A stretch of 64,000 bases of DNA, from assembly GCF_019649055.1 (NCBI RefSeq), contig NW_026570336.1:1-64000 (forward strand), read 5' to 3'. A program made the translations under genes and the position numbers. The notes beneath the pieces are model-generated. The model was not told where the DNA came from. It searched no databases and saw only the letters and a program-made list of their open reading frames with translations. Below, piece after piece: positions 35,901 to 46,501 of the stretch (position 1 is its first letter; the number at the start of each line of letters is the position of its first letter). The DNA is from Paramacrobiotus metropolitanus (Eukaryota; Tardigrada; Eutardigrada; Parachela; Macrobiotidae).

Positions 35901-36846
35901 CCACCAAAACAAATGAACCACGAAACACTACTGGAGCAGTCAATACCTCTATAGACTGAACAAGTTCATATAGGATGCGTGTCCGATATTTAGTAGTGAG
36001 CCAGCGAAACAGGTATAGGTCGAAGGTTTGGAGTCGAAAATCGATCGAGCGCATTTAACTGTGGCTAATGGTGAAAGTGCACAAACGCAATACGCCACAC
36101 AACGGCCGAAAATGACAACCAATCAGACAAAAGGTTCAGCAAACCATTAACTTACACCTGTTTCGCCGACTCACTACTGGGTAGTACTTAGCTTAACGGT
36201 CTGTCCGAGTCCCAGAGGAACGTCATGCGTCGAAGCTGGACTCGCATGGGGCTTTTTAATATGCATTCCACGCAAGATTCCACTCCGGGCGGTCCTTGAA
36301 AAAAAGTGCCTGTCGATCGAAACAAGTATCTGAGTTCTGCTGGATTTACGTAGGAATAGAAGCTGGGCCGATTGGCCGGTGGCGCTCCTCCTACCCCACT
36401 CTAGTAGTTCGGTACATGAATGGTTCTGGTTAAATGGTGGTTTATTGAGATGCAGTTCTCCTACTTGGTCCAAAACGAGTAGGAAGAGACTTAAAGAAAA
36501 AGCGCAGCACATAGATTAAGCTTGGATAAGTGGCTATGTGCAACGCTTTACTGTGTTTAACTTGGTTCGCTTGAGTTCAAGATGTGTGTGATACATGGTT
36601 TGCGTTGAAAGCCGGTCGTATTTTTTAAAGGTTAATTCAAAGGTTATTTTCTTCTGTTGTTGAAATGGTGTAATGATAGACACGTTTATCTAGATTTGTT
36701 TGCAGGCTATCTTTAGCATTTTGGGTTCCATTTGGATGCTGGCACAGCTGGCAAGCAACGAAAGTCCGCCAGACATGCAGGCAGCTGGAAAATTATTCGG
36801 AGATTTTTTGAGAAATGTCTCGACACCTGTGTTTGAAATGATCTAG
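32978..36846 (+). CDS. Third GR-like chemoreceptor, 3 exons, one frame break in exon 1
   Basis: Exons are 32978-33870, 35412-35549 (138 bp) and 36706-36846 (141 bp), with phase-0 introns at the same two places as the copies at 4.7 and 46.5 kb. Exon 1 has several membrane segments and ends in NEQ before a gtatga donor. Exon 2 carries SITVGRMYIDLEGYIS and exon 3 the last helix IFSILGSIWMLAQL, ending FEMI and TAG. In exon 1 the frame shifts between 33222 and 33262: one frame stops at TGA 33260-33262 while the other opens after TAA 33220-33222, consistent with one missing base. Introns of 1541 and 1156 bp hold two minisatellites, unlike the 60-180-bp introns of the intact relatives. Sequence identity to the tandem pair is low, so this is a distinct branch. 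Start at 32978 chosen over 32915 by alignment with paralogues. Confidence 0.65.
34135..34390. repeat. GGTAGT-type degenerate minisatellite in intron 1
   Basis: Repeated words of the type cggtagtctcggtagtt, tgtgtagttttcgg and tagtcacc with an irregular period, directly before the 9-bp array. Confidence 0.75.
34391..34740. repeat. 9-bp array (aagaaatct)n, about 36 copies
   Basis: A nearly perfect array lying in intron 1 of the chemoreceptor. Flanking copies degrade (gatgaatct, gagaaatct), while the centre is homogeneous. The 9-bp unit would encode Lys-Lys-Ser if translated, but it lies between confirmed exons and no start is linked to it. Confidence 0.95.
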
Positions 36847-37225
36847 ATCTACCTGTTCTATGATCAAATAATACATGCTGTTGTGCTTGACAACATGTGA
36901 TATCAAAACATGATACGGTATTCTTACAATTGTGCATTACTGCATATTCAGTTAAACTTACACAGATTTAATGCGTTGAATTAGTTTGCCGTTTTTTCTT
37001 TATTCACGTAAAATATTGTTTTTCTGTTCTGTCGCTGGTTCTTTAGTACTTTGACATTGTAGAATGTTTGAAAGTTCTGGAAAGGTCAACAATTGCAGCA
37101 AATTTCTTTTTTACATGCGTTACGAAATTAAAGAACTTAGCAACAAGCAACAACAAAAGATGACAATAACTGTAAAGTACTGATGCTCATAAGTACGGGA
37201 CTTCATAAAAAATTAAGGTCAGGTC
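36847..37225. other. Intergenic, no gene seen
   Basis: AT-rich 3' flank of the chemoreceptor; nothing supportable. Confidence 0.45.
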
Positions 37226-38695
37226 TACGCGCGGGAGTACTCACGCGTGTAGTACTTTGTCTACGCGCGAGAGCTCCTGCGCGTAGTAGTTTGACTACGC
37301 GCGAGAGCTCTCGCCCGTAATAAAAATTGTATAGAATTAGCTACGCGCGATAGTTTTGTCGCTCTTTATTTTTAAAAACAAATAATAATAAACTATAATT
37401 TGACACAAATGCCGCAGCATTACAGATAATAATTCTTAAAGTCACAATTTGAGTTCAAAGAACAGAGTCTCTTCGTTTAGGCGGCAGCTTCACTGCTTTC
37501 TCCAGCGTTTCGGCTTCTTTTGCGGAAACGCGTATGCTTTGTTTGAAAGGTGGTCACTGACTTTCGCCCCTGAACTTTTGACGGTTACTTTAACACTCCC
37601 GTTACAACGATTTTGCGAAACCGATTTCCCGAAATTTTCGGTCGGGGCAGTAATTTGCTGTCTGGATAGTTTTTTTGCAGCACGAGGTCATAAGCAAAAT
37701 TAATGCAGACGCATAAATTAGGCAGTTTCTCGTCGCCGGCGGCTGTCCGTGGACTGGGAGTGGGACGCACTCCATTTCGACCTGACCATTTGAATTCGGG
37801 AAACAGAAGAAACGAAATAGTTGCAGCTTCAGAAGATCTGTTGGCTGTTGTCCCGTCGAGCAGAAGATCCTTACAACGCCACGTGGTGATTTGCTCCGTT
37901 GAACAGCAGCTGTACGATGTTCATATCCGTGCGCCGCTGAAAGCGTGTCCGAGCCCCATGTCAACTTCCGGTTCGGACAGTCTTCTGTTCTCCGGGGTAT
38001 GTTAGGCTATGGTGCTGGTAAGCGCGTGGTTATGGTCGTCTACGGCCGGCAGATGTACGATTTCCATCATACCGTTAAGAAGCTTCAGATTAAGTGATGA
38101 ACGTTTGCTTTGCAACTCCTAAGCGTCGTTGTGATGGACTTGGGGGTAACCTGCTCGTCCTTCCTGTGTGGGCGATATTCGCCTCCCTTTTTACAGATTA
38201 GTCGGATGGAACTGTATGGGAAAGTTGCATGGTGCGCATGTGTTTTCGATGTCTTCGCTCTTCCTCCAGGGTTTGCAGAAACTTGGTTGGTCAGTTGTCC
38301 CCAATCTTGAATAGCTGCTTTCGCATGACAAAAAGCAGTTTACAGTTTCAAGCAGAGGCGAGAATAAATAGTAAACCAAAGAAAAAACCAAAGAATTATA
38401 ACCGTCACGACTCAAGAGTACCGGTGGCGGTAGGTAGGTTAACTGTGCCGGCTTGTAATGCGAAGTTATGCCGGCTTGTACACAGTACCGGTATATATGC
38501 AAGAAATTATCCGGACACTAGAATAACATTAATTTTGAACTTGGTTGTTAATTCAGAAATAATAATAGTTATTTCACAATCGATAACTTTCTAATATCGG
38601 TAACTCGCGCGCGTAATTATTTGACTTTGCGCGAGAAACTCTCGCGCGCAGTCAAAGTACTACGCGCGCGATACTCTCGCGCGTAGCCATTTCGA
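37226..38695. mobile_element. Segment bounded by CG-rich palindromic inverted repeats
   Basis: The left block 37226-37320 and the right block 38606-38695 align as reverse complements. Both contain ctacgcgcg, gagag and tagtactttg words and are themselves built of palindromes such as cgcgcgagag...ctctcgcgcg. This suggests terminal inverted repeats of a 1.47-kb element. I find no convincing target-site duplication, so an element is inference; a pair of cruciform-prone arrays is the alternative. Confidence 0.5.
37703..38096 (+). pseudogene. Unrecognised coding segment inside the CG-palindrome element
   Basis: The frame from 37703 reads SEDLLAVVPSSRRSLQRHV, VICSVEQQLYDVHIR, SPMSTSGSDSLLFSG and ends at TAG near 38005, where a gtatgt donor-like site also occurs. 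A second frame opens across the same point and reads GYGAGKRVVMVVYGRQMYD, FHHTVKKLQIK to TGA. The blocks VVICSVEQQLYDVH and VVMVVYGRQMYDFH look like an internal repeat, which supports a single broken protein. Family unknown. Confidence 0.3.
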
Positions 38696-39180
38696 AAAAT
38701 TAATGGCAGAGGCATTACATCCGGCATCCGTATTAATCTAGAATTTTCCGATATTTCTAAACATTTCGGAATATTACAGTATATTCGCAAAGCTATTTGG
38801 AAATATTTATTAAAATACCTCCAAAATTTGGAATTTCTACAACTTAAAAAATTTTAAGCATTTGAAACATATTTCCAGAGCTGGCCCCGCGCAGCGGGGC
38901 CAATGCCTTTGTATTTTAACATTTTGACGTTTGAAAAAATGGTGAAAATAAAAATTGATAAACAAATGTAAATTTTTTAATTATTTCAACAACCCACCAC
39001 CAGTAGCAATACATTACGGATTCTTCATTTCGTATTTAAGTTCCTTTCTCTACAAAATTATTACCTCTACAACTATGACCAAATTATGCAACTAAATATA
39101 TATGCAGAAATATGCAACTAAATTTTTGCATATTTCTGCACTCCAGATTTAATCAGTTACTCTATAATTTACCGTTTCTA
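38696..39180. other. AT-rich spacer, no gene
   Basis: Very AT-rich with many ttctaaat- and atttcgga-like words that lead into the decamer array. Confidence 0.5.
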
Positions 39181-39666
39181 TAATTCTAAATAATTCTAAA
39201 TAATTCTAAATAATTCTAAATAATTCTAAATAATTCTAAATAATTCTAAATAATTCTAAATAATTCTAAATAATTCTAAATAATTCTAAATAATTCTAAA
39301 TAATTCTAAATAATTCTAAATAATTCTAAATAATTCTAAATAATTCTAAATAATTCTAAATAATTCTAAATAATTCTAAATAATTCTAAATAATTCTAAA
39401 TAATTCTAAATAATTCTAAATAATTCTAAATAATTCTAAATAATTCTAAATAATTCTAAATAATTCTAAATAATTCTAAATAATTCTAAATAATTCTAAA
39501 TAATTCTAAATAATTCTAAATAATTCTAAATAATTCTAAATAATTCTAAATAATTCTAAATAATTCTAAATAATTCTAAATAATTCTAAATAATTCTAAA
39601 TAATTCTAAATAATTCTAAATAATTCTAAATAATTCTAAATAATTCTAAATAATTCTAAATAATTC
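39181..39666. repeat. Perfect 10-bp array (taattctaaa), 48 copies
   Basis: Bases 39181-39660 are 48 identical copies of the decamer without one mismatch, followed by a partial copy taattc. Such perfection implies recent expansion or strong homogenisation. Confidence 0.98.
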
Positions 39667-40249
39667 AGAAAAATTTTGAATATGAATTCTGAATGTTTCA
39701 AAATATTCGAAATATTTCAATTAATATTTTCTTTTAATATTTTAATCATAATTCCGTACCTAAAACACAACTGATCGCGCGCTAGAGCGACCGAAACTTG
39801 TAGCATACAAATGAAAGACAATATCCGAACAGCACGGAACTACGATGCGTTCATCACTGGTACGGGAGCCTTGCGATCTTTGGCAGGCTCGATAAACGAC
39901 TGGACAAATTTGCCAATACATAGCAGTTGCGCTCGCTCTCGTTGCATTTCTGGCGCTTACACGTTCTCCATTAATCGAGCCCCACTTTATCACGTATGCA
40001 GTACTCAAGCACGTCTTAGACAAAACACCTCATAGACAAAGCACCCTTTACCGAACACAACGTACCGGTTTCTTGGGTTAAACTACAACAGCGTCAGAAA
40101 TCCAAAAATAAATGGTCCTCTCTGTTTTTCGATGTGCACTGGAATATTCCGTGTTTTTGTAGTATGAGTACGAATAGGTATATTACCGGTGCATGCCACG
40201 GTACACTTACTCATAAATACAATAATAAAGTGCCTAAATGGCTACATAT

Positions 40250-40470
40250 ATAAAATAGTTACCGAAATTTTTCGAAACCGTAGTTGTGTATCCCTGGGGA
40301 ACTTTTTAAACGATTCCGCACTTCGAATTGCTGTTGGCCTGCGCCTGGGTACACCGATCGTAACTCCGCACCGATGTGTCTGCAATGAATGGGTGGACGC
40401 TCGAGGTTACCACGGCTTGAGCTGCAAGAAAAGTCGGGGCCGGAAGTCTAGACATTCATCGACAGCACTG
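40250..40470 (+). pseudogene. Fragment of a retroelement polyprotein C-terminal domain
   Basis: The frame reads [47 protein letters not shown]. From memory, this matches a Cys/His block (C-x-C, then HGLSC and GR..RH) found near the C terminus of reverse-transcriptase polyproteins in many invertebrate genomes. The rest of the polyprotein is missing. The fragment at 52601 carries the following half of the same domain but is a separate relic. Confidence 0.6.
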
Positions 40471-40724
40471 TCGATGAAAACGTGTTGGAGATCAAAGATG
40501 GACGTATTCACTCCAAACCAGAGGACCCGTCAGATGAAACATTACAGACGGAGGAAAAAGAACCGGCGGAAGTAGCGACATCTGAAAAAGTTGATCCTAC
40601 ACCGAAAGAGCTGCCACCAACCGAGATGGAAGCAGCAGAAACCGATCCGAAGTTATTAGAAACTGAACTGAAGTCAGCTGAGACTGTGTCGTCTGAGCCA
40701 GCTGACACCTCGCAAAAGAAGTAG
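40455..40724 (+). other. Acidic Glu/Pro-rich open segment
   Basis: Open after a tctag acceptor-like site, reading [17 protein letters not shown] and then low-complexity Glu/Pro/Ala/Thr sequence to TAG 40722-40724. It overlaps the retroelement relic in a different frame. Could be the first exon of the decayed coding region that follows, or chance. Confidence 0.3.
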
Positions 40725-41117
40725 TACGAGAGATGTGTGGTATGCGGTTTAGGAAGATCCACCGCATACTACAGAAGAACATTATCAGTTCAGATTAACG
40801 AAGGTGACATGACGGAATATCAGTGTTAAGCGTTAAAAACGGAAAAATCGATGTAACTTAGCGAACGCGCTAAACCAGATGTGAAATAAGATGAACAGCA
40901 GTCACAGAAGTCAGAATAGGCGAACGAGCTTAAGACTTATAACCGGGGAGGTCACCTCGTTACAGTTATAAAAGGGTCATCATGAGCTAGGAAGGTCTCA
41001 GCTCAGTACAGGAGTAGCCTAAGTAGGCGTAAAAGTTCATTAGAAGGACTTCATGAAATGCTTATGAGATGATGAGATGCTATTTGACATGCTTTGATTC
41101 CAGATTCAAAGTGGAAG

Positions 41118-41767
41118 ATGGCTCAAAACGGTCAAGCAAAACCAAAAACTCAAGCGGCACCTCTGGCCGTGAGAAGCCAAACAGCACCTGCGCCTGCGAG
41201 AAATCAAGCAGCATCATCGGCACCCTCGACAAGTCAGGCGACATCTACGCCAGCACCAGGGAAACGTCCTGCGGATCCCGCATCAGAGATTAATCAGTTT
41301 ACGGGCTATAACCCAAAATGTCCGGACTGCATCAGAAACAATAAAGTTGAAAAGGGAAATCACCCATGCTGGTATTGCGTATTCGCGGAACCTGGAAGAA
41401 CTTTGGTGGCATACACAGAAGCAATCGGCGGAAATAGGGATGTTTTTCGAAATCTCACTTATGCGGAAGCCTGGCAAACGGTTCCACCGAGGGAAAAGAT
41501 GTTAATTGAAACCGTTACCGTCAAGCGATCCAAAATAACGAACCCGGCTGGGATGCTACTTACGAACTTTCACAGGACGATAATGCAGATGCATATCGTA
41601 AACAATTCAATGAGGATTTGGAAAGGATGCAAGTGGAGGAAAAGAGACGAAAAGAGTTGGAGGCTGAAGCAGTAGCCAGCCGTAAACGCGCGGAAGAACA
41701 AGTAGCGCGAGAACATCGGGAAAAGTTGGCACACAAGGAAAGGCGCCAATCCCCGTCTCCAAATTAA
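41118..41767 (+). pseudogene. Unrecognised protein: low-complexity start, C..C-H.C..C motif, coiled coil; one frame break
   Basis: Met 41118 opens an Ala/Pro/Gln/Ser-rich head, followed by a zinc-binding-like motif CPDCIRNNKVEKG..HPCWYC and FRNLTYAEAWQTVPPREK. Near 41530 the frame changes (one base apparently missing) and continues as a charged coiled coil (RKQFNEDLERMQVEEKRRK) to TAA 41765-41767. The layout, a disordered head, a zinc motif and then a coiled coil, recalls the first proteins of retroelements, but no family is recognised. It is followed on the same strand by more decayed coding pieces up to about 43.8 kb. Confidence 0.4.
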
Positions 41768-41927
41768 ATGAGAACGAAGCGAGAGTTAGAGTGCAATCTA
41801 TCATCCTTCAGATCGATGCGCTGCTGATGGACCCAGCTGGCATTCGGGCGGACATGTTTTAAGTTTTTCTACGTGAAAAAGTGCGCCTGGAACAAGGAGA
41901 GGCACCAACACCGAATGTCAAGATTAA

Positions 41928-42625
41928 ATGTTCACGCAAGAGGAACTATGTCTTCCGAAACGAGAATATTCTCGTGAACGAACTCGTGACTATCATAACG
42001 AACGAGATAATAGATCACGTGAACGATCCCGCGATCGCGAACATCGTGGCGGAAGAGGATGGGAACGCCACGGAAATGAAGTTATTGAAATTGGTGCCCA
42101 ACGGAAACCGCCCATGGACAGCGCAGCTATAACAGAGTGCCGATCAGAACCGAGAAGATCGGAACCTGAAAAGGAAAATCGTCAGGAACCGATGGGCTGC
42201 GCATTTGCTAACCGACATGTCAGACTGCCCACACCCGAACGACGTGAAAAACATCGGAGGGCGTTCACACACCGAGAAGGGGAAGCCCAAACCCGTATGA
42301 CAAAGGTTGGCAAGAAGAAGCTGCATATTTCGCGAGTTTTGAGCTGCCTTATAAAAGATCATGGAGCGGAGAGCGTGAAGATACTCCACCGAAATATCAG
42401 CGAATGCAGTCCACAGTTCATGTAGTGGAACCACTGGTGGTGACGTTACCGGGTGATGAACCGATTGATACATCGTCACAGGAAAGCGTCATCCATAAAC
42501 GGAATGTGATCCTTGACAGCGATCTTCAACCGCCGACATCGGCGAGTAAAGCACCGCCGCGACGTGAGCAGGACGTCCGTCGTGAAATAGAAGAACGACG
42601 TCAAGAACAGAGTGGACGAGAATAA
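41928..42625 (+). pseudogene. Decayed Arg/Glu-rich and acidic coding pieces
   Basis: One frame (from 41928) is rich in Arg-Glu-Arg-Ser (RSRERSRDREHRGGRG). After shifts, another frame reads MQSTVHVVEPLVVTLPGDE and then PPRREQDVRREIEERRQEQ to about 42625. Each frame is open only in part, and no single frame spans the region, so it looks like a gene with several indels. Confidence 0.35.
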
Positions 42626-43680
42626 AAACGACGACGAGAACAAACCGTCCAGGTTCAATAACCCACAAAGACGTCCTGACTTCATCCGGAAAACGTACAA
42701 CATGGATGATGTCGAAGATCAATGTGCTGAAATCTGTCGATATCTGGGACTCGACATCGAATCGGAACAGTCAGCAACGATATTAGCTCAGCTGAACAAC
42801 TTGCGACAGTTCTTAATTGATTCTGACTATGCGGGAGAAATCAGAACGGGCAGACTTGGTCGATTAGAGATCACAACCGAATCTGCGATCACTTATTATA
42901 CACCGATCAGACAGTGTCGTCTGCCAAGTCTATTGAACCTGAACTTACTGGGAGTTCCGTTGCATACGGTCGATACCACGGGATGGACTCAATTCCAATA
43001 CGACGAATTAAAAGAACGACGGGAATACGTAGCGCAGTTTGTGTTACGTCATGTGAATCCAGCATTTAAAGTGCTTGCGGCACGAGCAGCGATCGGTCTG
43101 GTAGTTGATCCTACCAGCCATGACGCCAGAACGTGGGGCCAGAAAATTTTCGCTGCACGTCTGGCACATTACCCGTCGCTGAATCAGCTGCGCTCGGATA
43201 CGCTAAAGGATAAAGTTCCGCCCGTATTTCGAGAAAAGCCTGCTAAACTGGGGATTCCAGCGAGACATCAGGCAATAGCTCGCAAGGCGAAAGATGACCT
43301 GGACTATAGCACCTAACGACTTGAATACGGCAACCTCCGAGCGATATTTGATTCTCATTATCAGGAGATGCTTGATCGGATTCGCGATACTATGGACACC
43401 CAATACGTTGAACCGAAAGATTTTGTCCACTCGTATATCAAGGAGCATCTAAGACGGAATGGACCTCAGAACCCAGCACCTGCTCAAGTACCGAATCCAC
43501 CTGGTAGACGAGCTGCCAGGAATCGGCATATTTGAGATCGGTACGAGGACGTTAGGCAGCGTTTGGCCAACGATCCTCACAACCGCAGTTTGCATCTGGG
43601 GGAATATGATGCACTACACCAGGTCGATGCGATTAGGCGAAGTCGCCAAGGAAAAGGTCGTGGCCCACGGCATGTAGCTG
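42612..43680 (+). pseudogene. Unrecognised 234-residue open frame and its decayed extension
   Basis: The frame 42612-43316 is well-formed: MDDVEDQCAEICRYLGLDI, an alpha-helical middle (FVLRHVNPAFKVLAARAAIG), and a basic end. After TAA at 43314-43316 the same frame carries on as protein-like sequence (SHYQEMLDRIRDTMDTQYV, HSYIKEHLRRNGPQNPAP), so the stop is probably a lesion. Further stops follow. It has no recognisable reverse transcriptase, integrase or capsid signature that I can name. With the pieces at 41.1-42.6 kb it may form one original protein of about 900 residues. Confidence 0.4.
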
Positions 43681-45880
43681 TTCGAGTTGTTCGAGCGGAA
43701 TAGGCTGTGGAAGTTGAGTCAGCAGAACCGGTTGAACGAAATTACGATCGGAACCAGCCAGCTTCAACTCGGAAACGCCAGCCGCGAGATGGTGGCAACG
43801 GGCATGAGTTGAACGAGATGATGGACCAGTGAACTCGACTTCAAAAGGAGTTGCTACGGCTTAAAGTCGGCTCTCCTATTCCATCGACTCATTGCTCATC
43901 TTAAGTGTGAGAATCTACGGTAATCAGCCAGATCTTTTAACAGAGTAGCTACGGTAAAACTTTCCGGCTCTCTGTAATAACGACGAGATGTGCGACCAGA
44001 TGAACTCTACTAGGGAGGAAAGCTGAAACGAGCTGGGTAGCCGACATCGAAAACGGCTAAGTTCCTCCATGACCGTTAATGGAAGAAGAATTATTACGAT
44101 GTCGCACATCCAAAATCATTTCAAAGATGATCTCACCAGGGAGGAAGCGAAATACGCTTGTCTACATGACGTTCCTCCATGACCAATATGGATCTCATCT
44201 GAACGAAGTCGTACGATTGATACGCACCTTATTCCAAAGATGAAGCAGTATTCGGAAGGCGTACATTCGATACGCACCTTATTCCAAAGATGAAGCAGTA
44301 TTCGGAAGGCGTAGATTCGATACGCACCTTATTCCAAAGCGGATCTCATGTGATGAAGTCGCATTAGATATGCACAGGTTGCTCAATAGAGCGGAATGGA
44401 CCAAAAAGCGGAAACGGTGGACAGGATACCTGTGACTTATGAGTGGAGGATCCTAGTCTACGGATTTGATTAATACTTCTGGTGATCTGTTTTTAACTGT
44501 TGATTAATAGCTTTTTTATACAGATCTCTTTATTTCACATTGTGCATTTGGAATAGATTTGATGTGATAAAATGGAATATGAGAATGTGATGTTTTTATT
44601 AGCATTTTGAGCACACGCAGACCGCCTGCCAAACAATCGGACTCGTCGGAGATGGATTTCAGCCTCGGCGGAGCTCGGCATCCCTCCCAGAGCGATGGCT
44701 GCACTGGCCAAAGTGCGCATGCGAAGCAGCAGGATTTAGCTCTTCGCTTGGTAGATTTGTCAGTTGTTCAGTCAGTAGATTTTGCCACTCACTAAAGTGT
44801 ACTTTTGCTTATGGATGCCGTGCGTTGTTCATTTATCCGATCACGTAGCACAGTACGCTACGCAGGATCTTGTCAGTGATGATCTCTGTCCTGGACTCTT
44901 CGGAGTACCACATTATAACCTCTTCGCAGAAACTCTTTCCACAGTCCATGAAATCAGGTGAATAATGTTCATGATCAGATGGAAATTCTCCACTTTCCAT
45001 TTTTCAGAAATTACTGTTCACCTATCGAATCAAACTGCGGCTGGAAAGTAGAATCAAAGAAAAAACCAAATCAAATTCATACAGTTACAGTTAATCTACG
45101 AGTACAAAATTACAAATACTGTAAGAGACAATATTCAACGGCTGATCAACACAATTTTCAGCACTCTGCATGGTGGTGCTTGCTGACTGCCGACCTACGG
45201 TGGCTGGCTGTGTTGCACAACACGTGCCCGGTGATCGCGAATTCTCGCTCGTTTTTTAGGTGATCACGAATACTAAGCCTATCCTCGTATTTTTAATTTG
45301 CTTTATTCAGCACTTTGTTCAATACGAAACAAATAGAGTCCTTACGGAGAAAAACAGTTAAGAAAATCATAAAATAAACAAAGAAAACATTATCACCAAA
45401 ACAACAAAGAAAACAGTAAGAATTTTCTTCGGAACTAGACTCACTTCGTACTGCAAAAAAATTGGTCCGTAAGGTTTGGTATTATCGGGGTCTTATTCAG
45501 TCGTATTATAACAGCATTCTCTCGTAATCTCGTTGTAATCTGCACTATTGCCACATTATTTAAATGGCTTCACTTGTGGCCGATAAGTGAACAATGAACA
45601 ACGGTGCTGCACCATTGAAGTAAATCGCATGGCAAAGGTCGTCTACAATACATGCTCTCAGTCAGCGCTATGCAACGCCGGTATCAAAGGTCCACTTGTT
45701 GGATGCGATAAAAGCTATTTGCCCCATCAACTGGGTATCAATACGTTATATGTTCACTATAAGTACGTAGCGTATAAATTGGGGTGTCGCCGCAATTACC
45801 TTTCGACGGTTTAGGTGACTGCCGTAATGCTGTATTTAGGGGTGGCTCTGTCTGATTCGGCGCAGTAAGTTCCATGAGGA
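43681..45880. other. Gene-free stretch with a short 50-bp tandem repeat
   Basis: The only structure is a 50-bp tandem repeat at about 44217-44340 (2.4 copies of a unit starting gatacgcaccttattccaaa). Words like ggaggaaagc and gttcctccatgacc recur near 44015-44180. No gene is supportable. Confidence 0.5.
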
Positions 45881-46130
45881 AGATTGCGGAAATACCAAAG
45901 CCAGTTCCAAAGCCGAGCTACTGCTGCCGACGTTCATTAGAATAACTTTAAGGTATTATCCGTGTAAAAAGCGTTGAAAATACGTAAAATTACGGGCGGC
46001 CTTACTTGCAAATAAGTGTTGACGTGTTTTTTTTTACTGTGTGAACTCGGCACTGCATGGCGGGCAGACTGATGTCCAAATGTAACTCGTAGTTGAGCAA
46101 GACAACCGTTTTTGTACCACGAAATCGTTT
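45880..46130. repeat. Dispersed repeat, copy 1 of 2 (other at 55.0 kb)
   Basis: Shared with 55020-55260 in the same order: accaaagcc, actgctgccgacgttcagta-like, ggcggccttacttgcaaat, a t-rich run, gcatggcg, gacttgatgtccaaat-like and gtagtt. Diverged, about 240 bp, not coding. Confidence 0.6.
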
Positions 46131-46501
46131 TCATCCTTCACCATAAGAATCTTTGTTTGCCAATACCAATTAAAATGAAACTGCGGTAAAACTATAAGAA
46201 TACCTGTTTAGCGGTTCTTGCAAAACCGTTTTGTTTTGTCAGACGATGGGTATAACAAAATACGATTATTCAGATAAACGCTGAGATCCATTATCACTAT
46301 TGATATTTTCCTTTGTAATGTTAGTAAATAGCAGAAAGTTGACTTCCATACACTTATGTGCATTACACGGTGAATAACCTGCGCTACGCTGGCACGTATA
46401 CGAAAGAAGAAAAAAGTAAAAAAAGAAACAAAACAGCAGTATATTAAAGGAAACAGATAAATTTTTCGATGGGCGAGCGGGTCTCCATAGGCTACCACTG
46501 T

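Noticed and set aside
36174-36512. 112-codon minus-strand frame in intron 2 of the chemoreceptor
   Set aside because: No domain or paralogue, and it lies in an intron with confirmed flanking exons.
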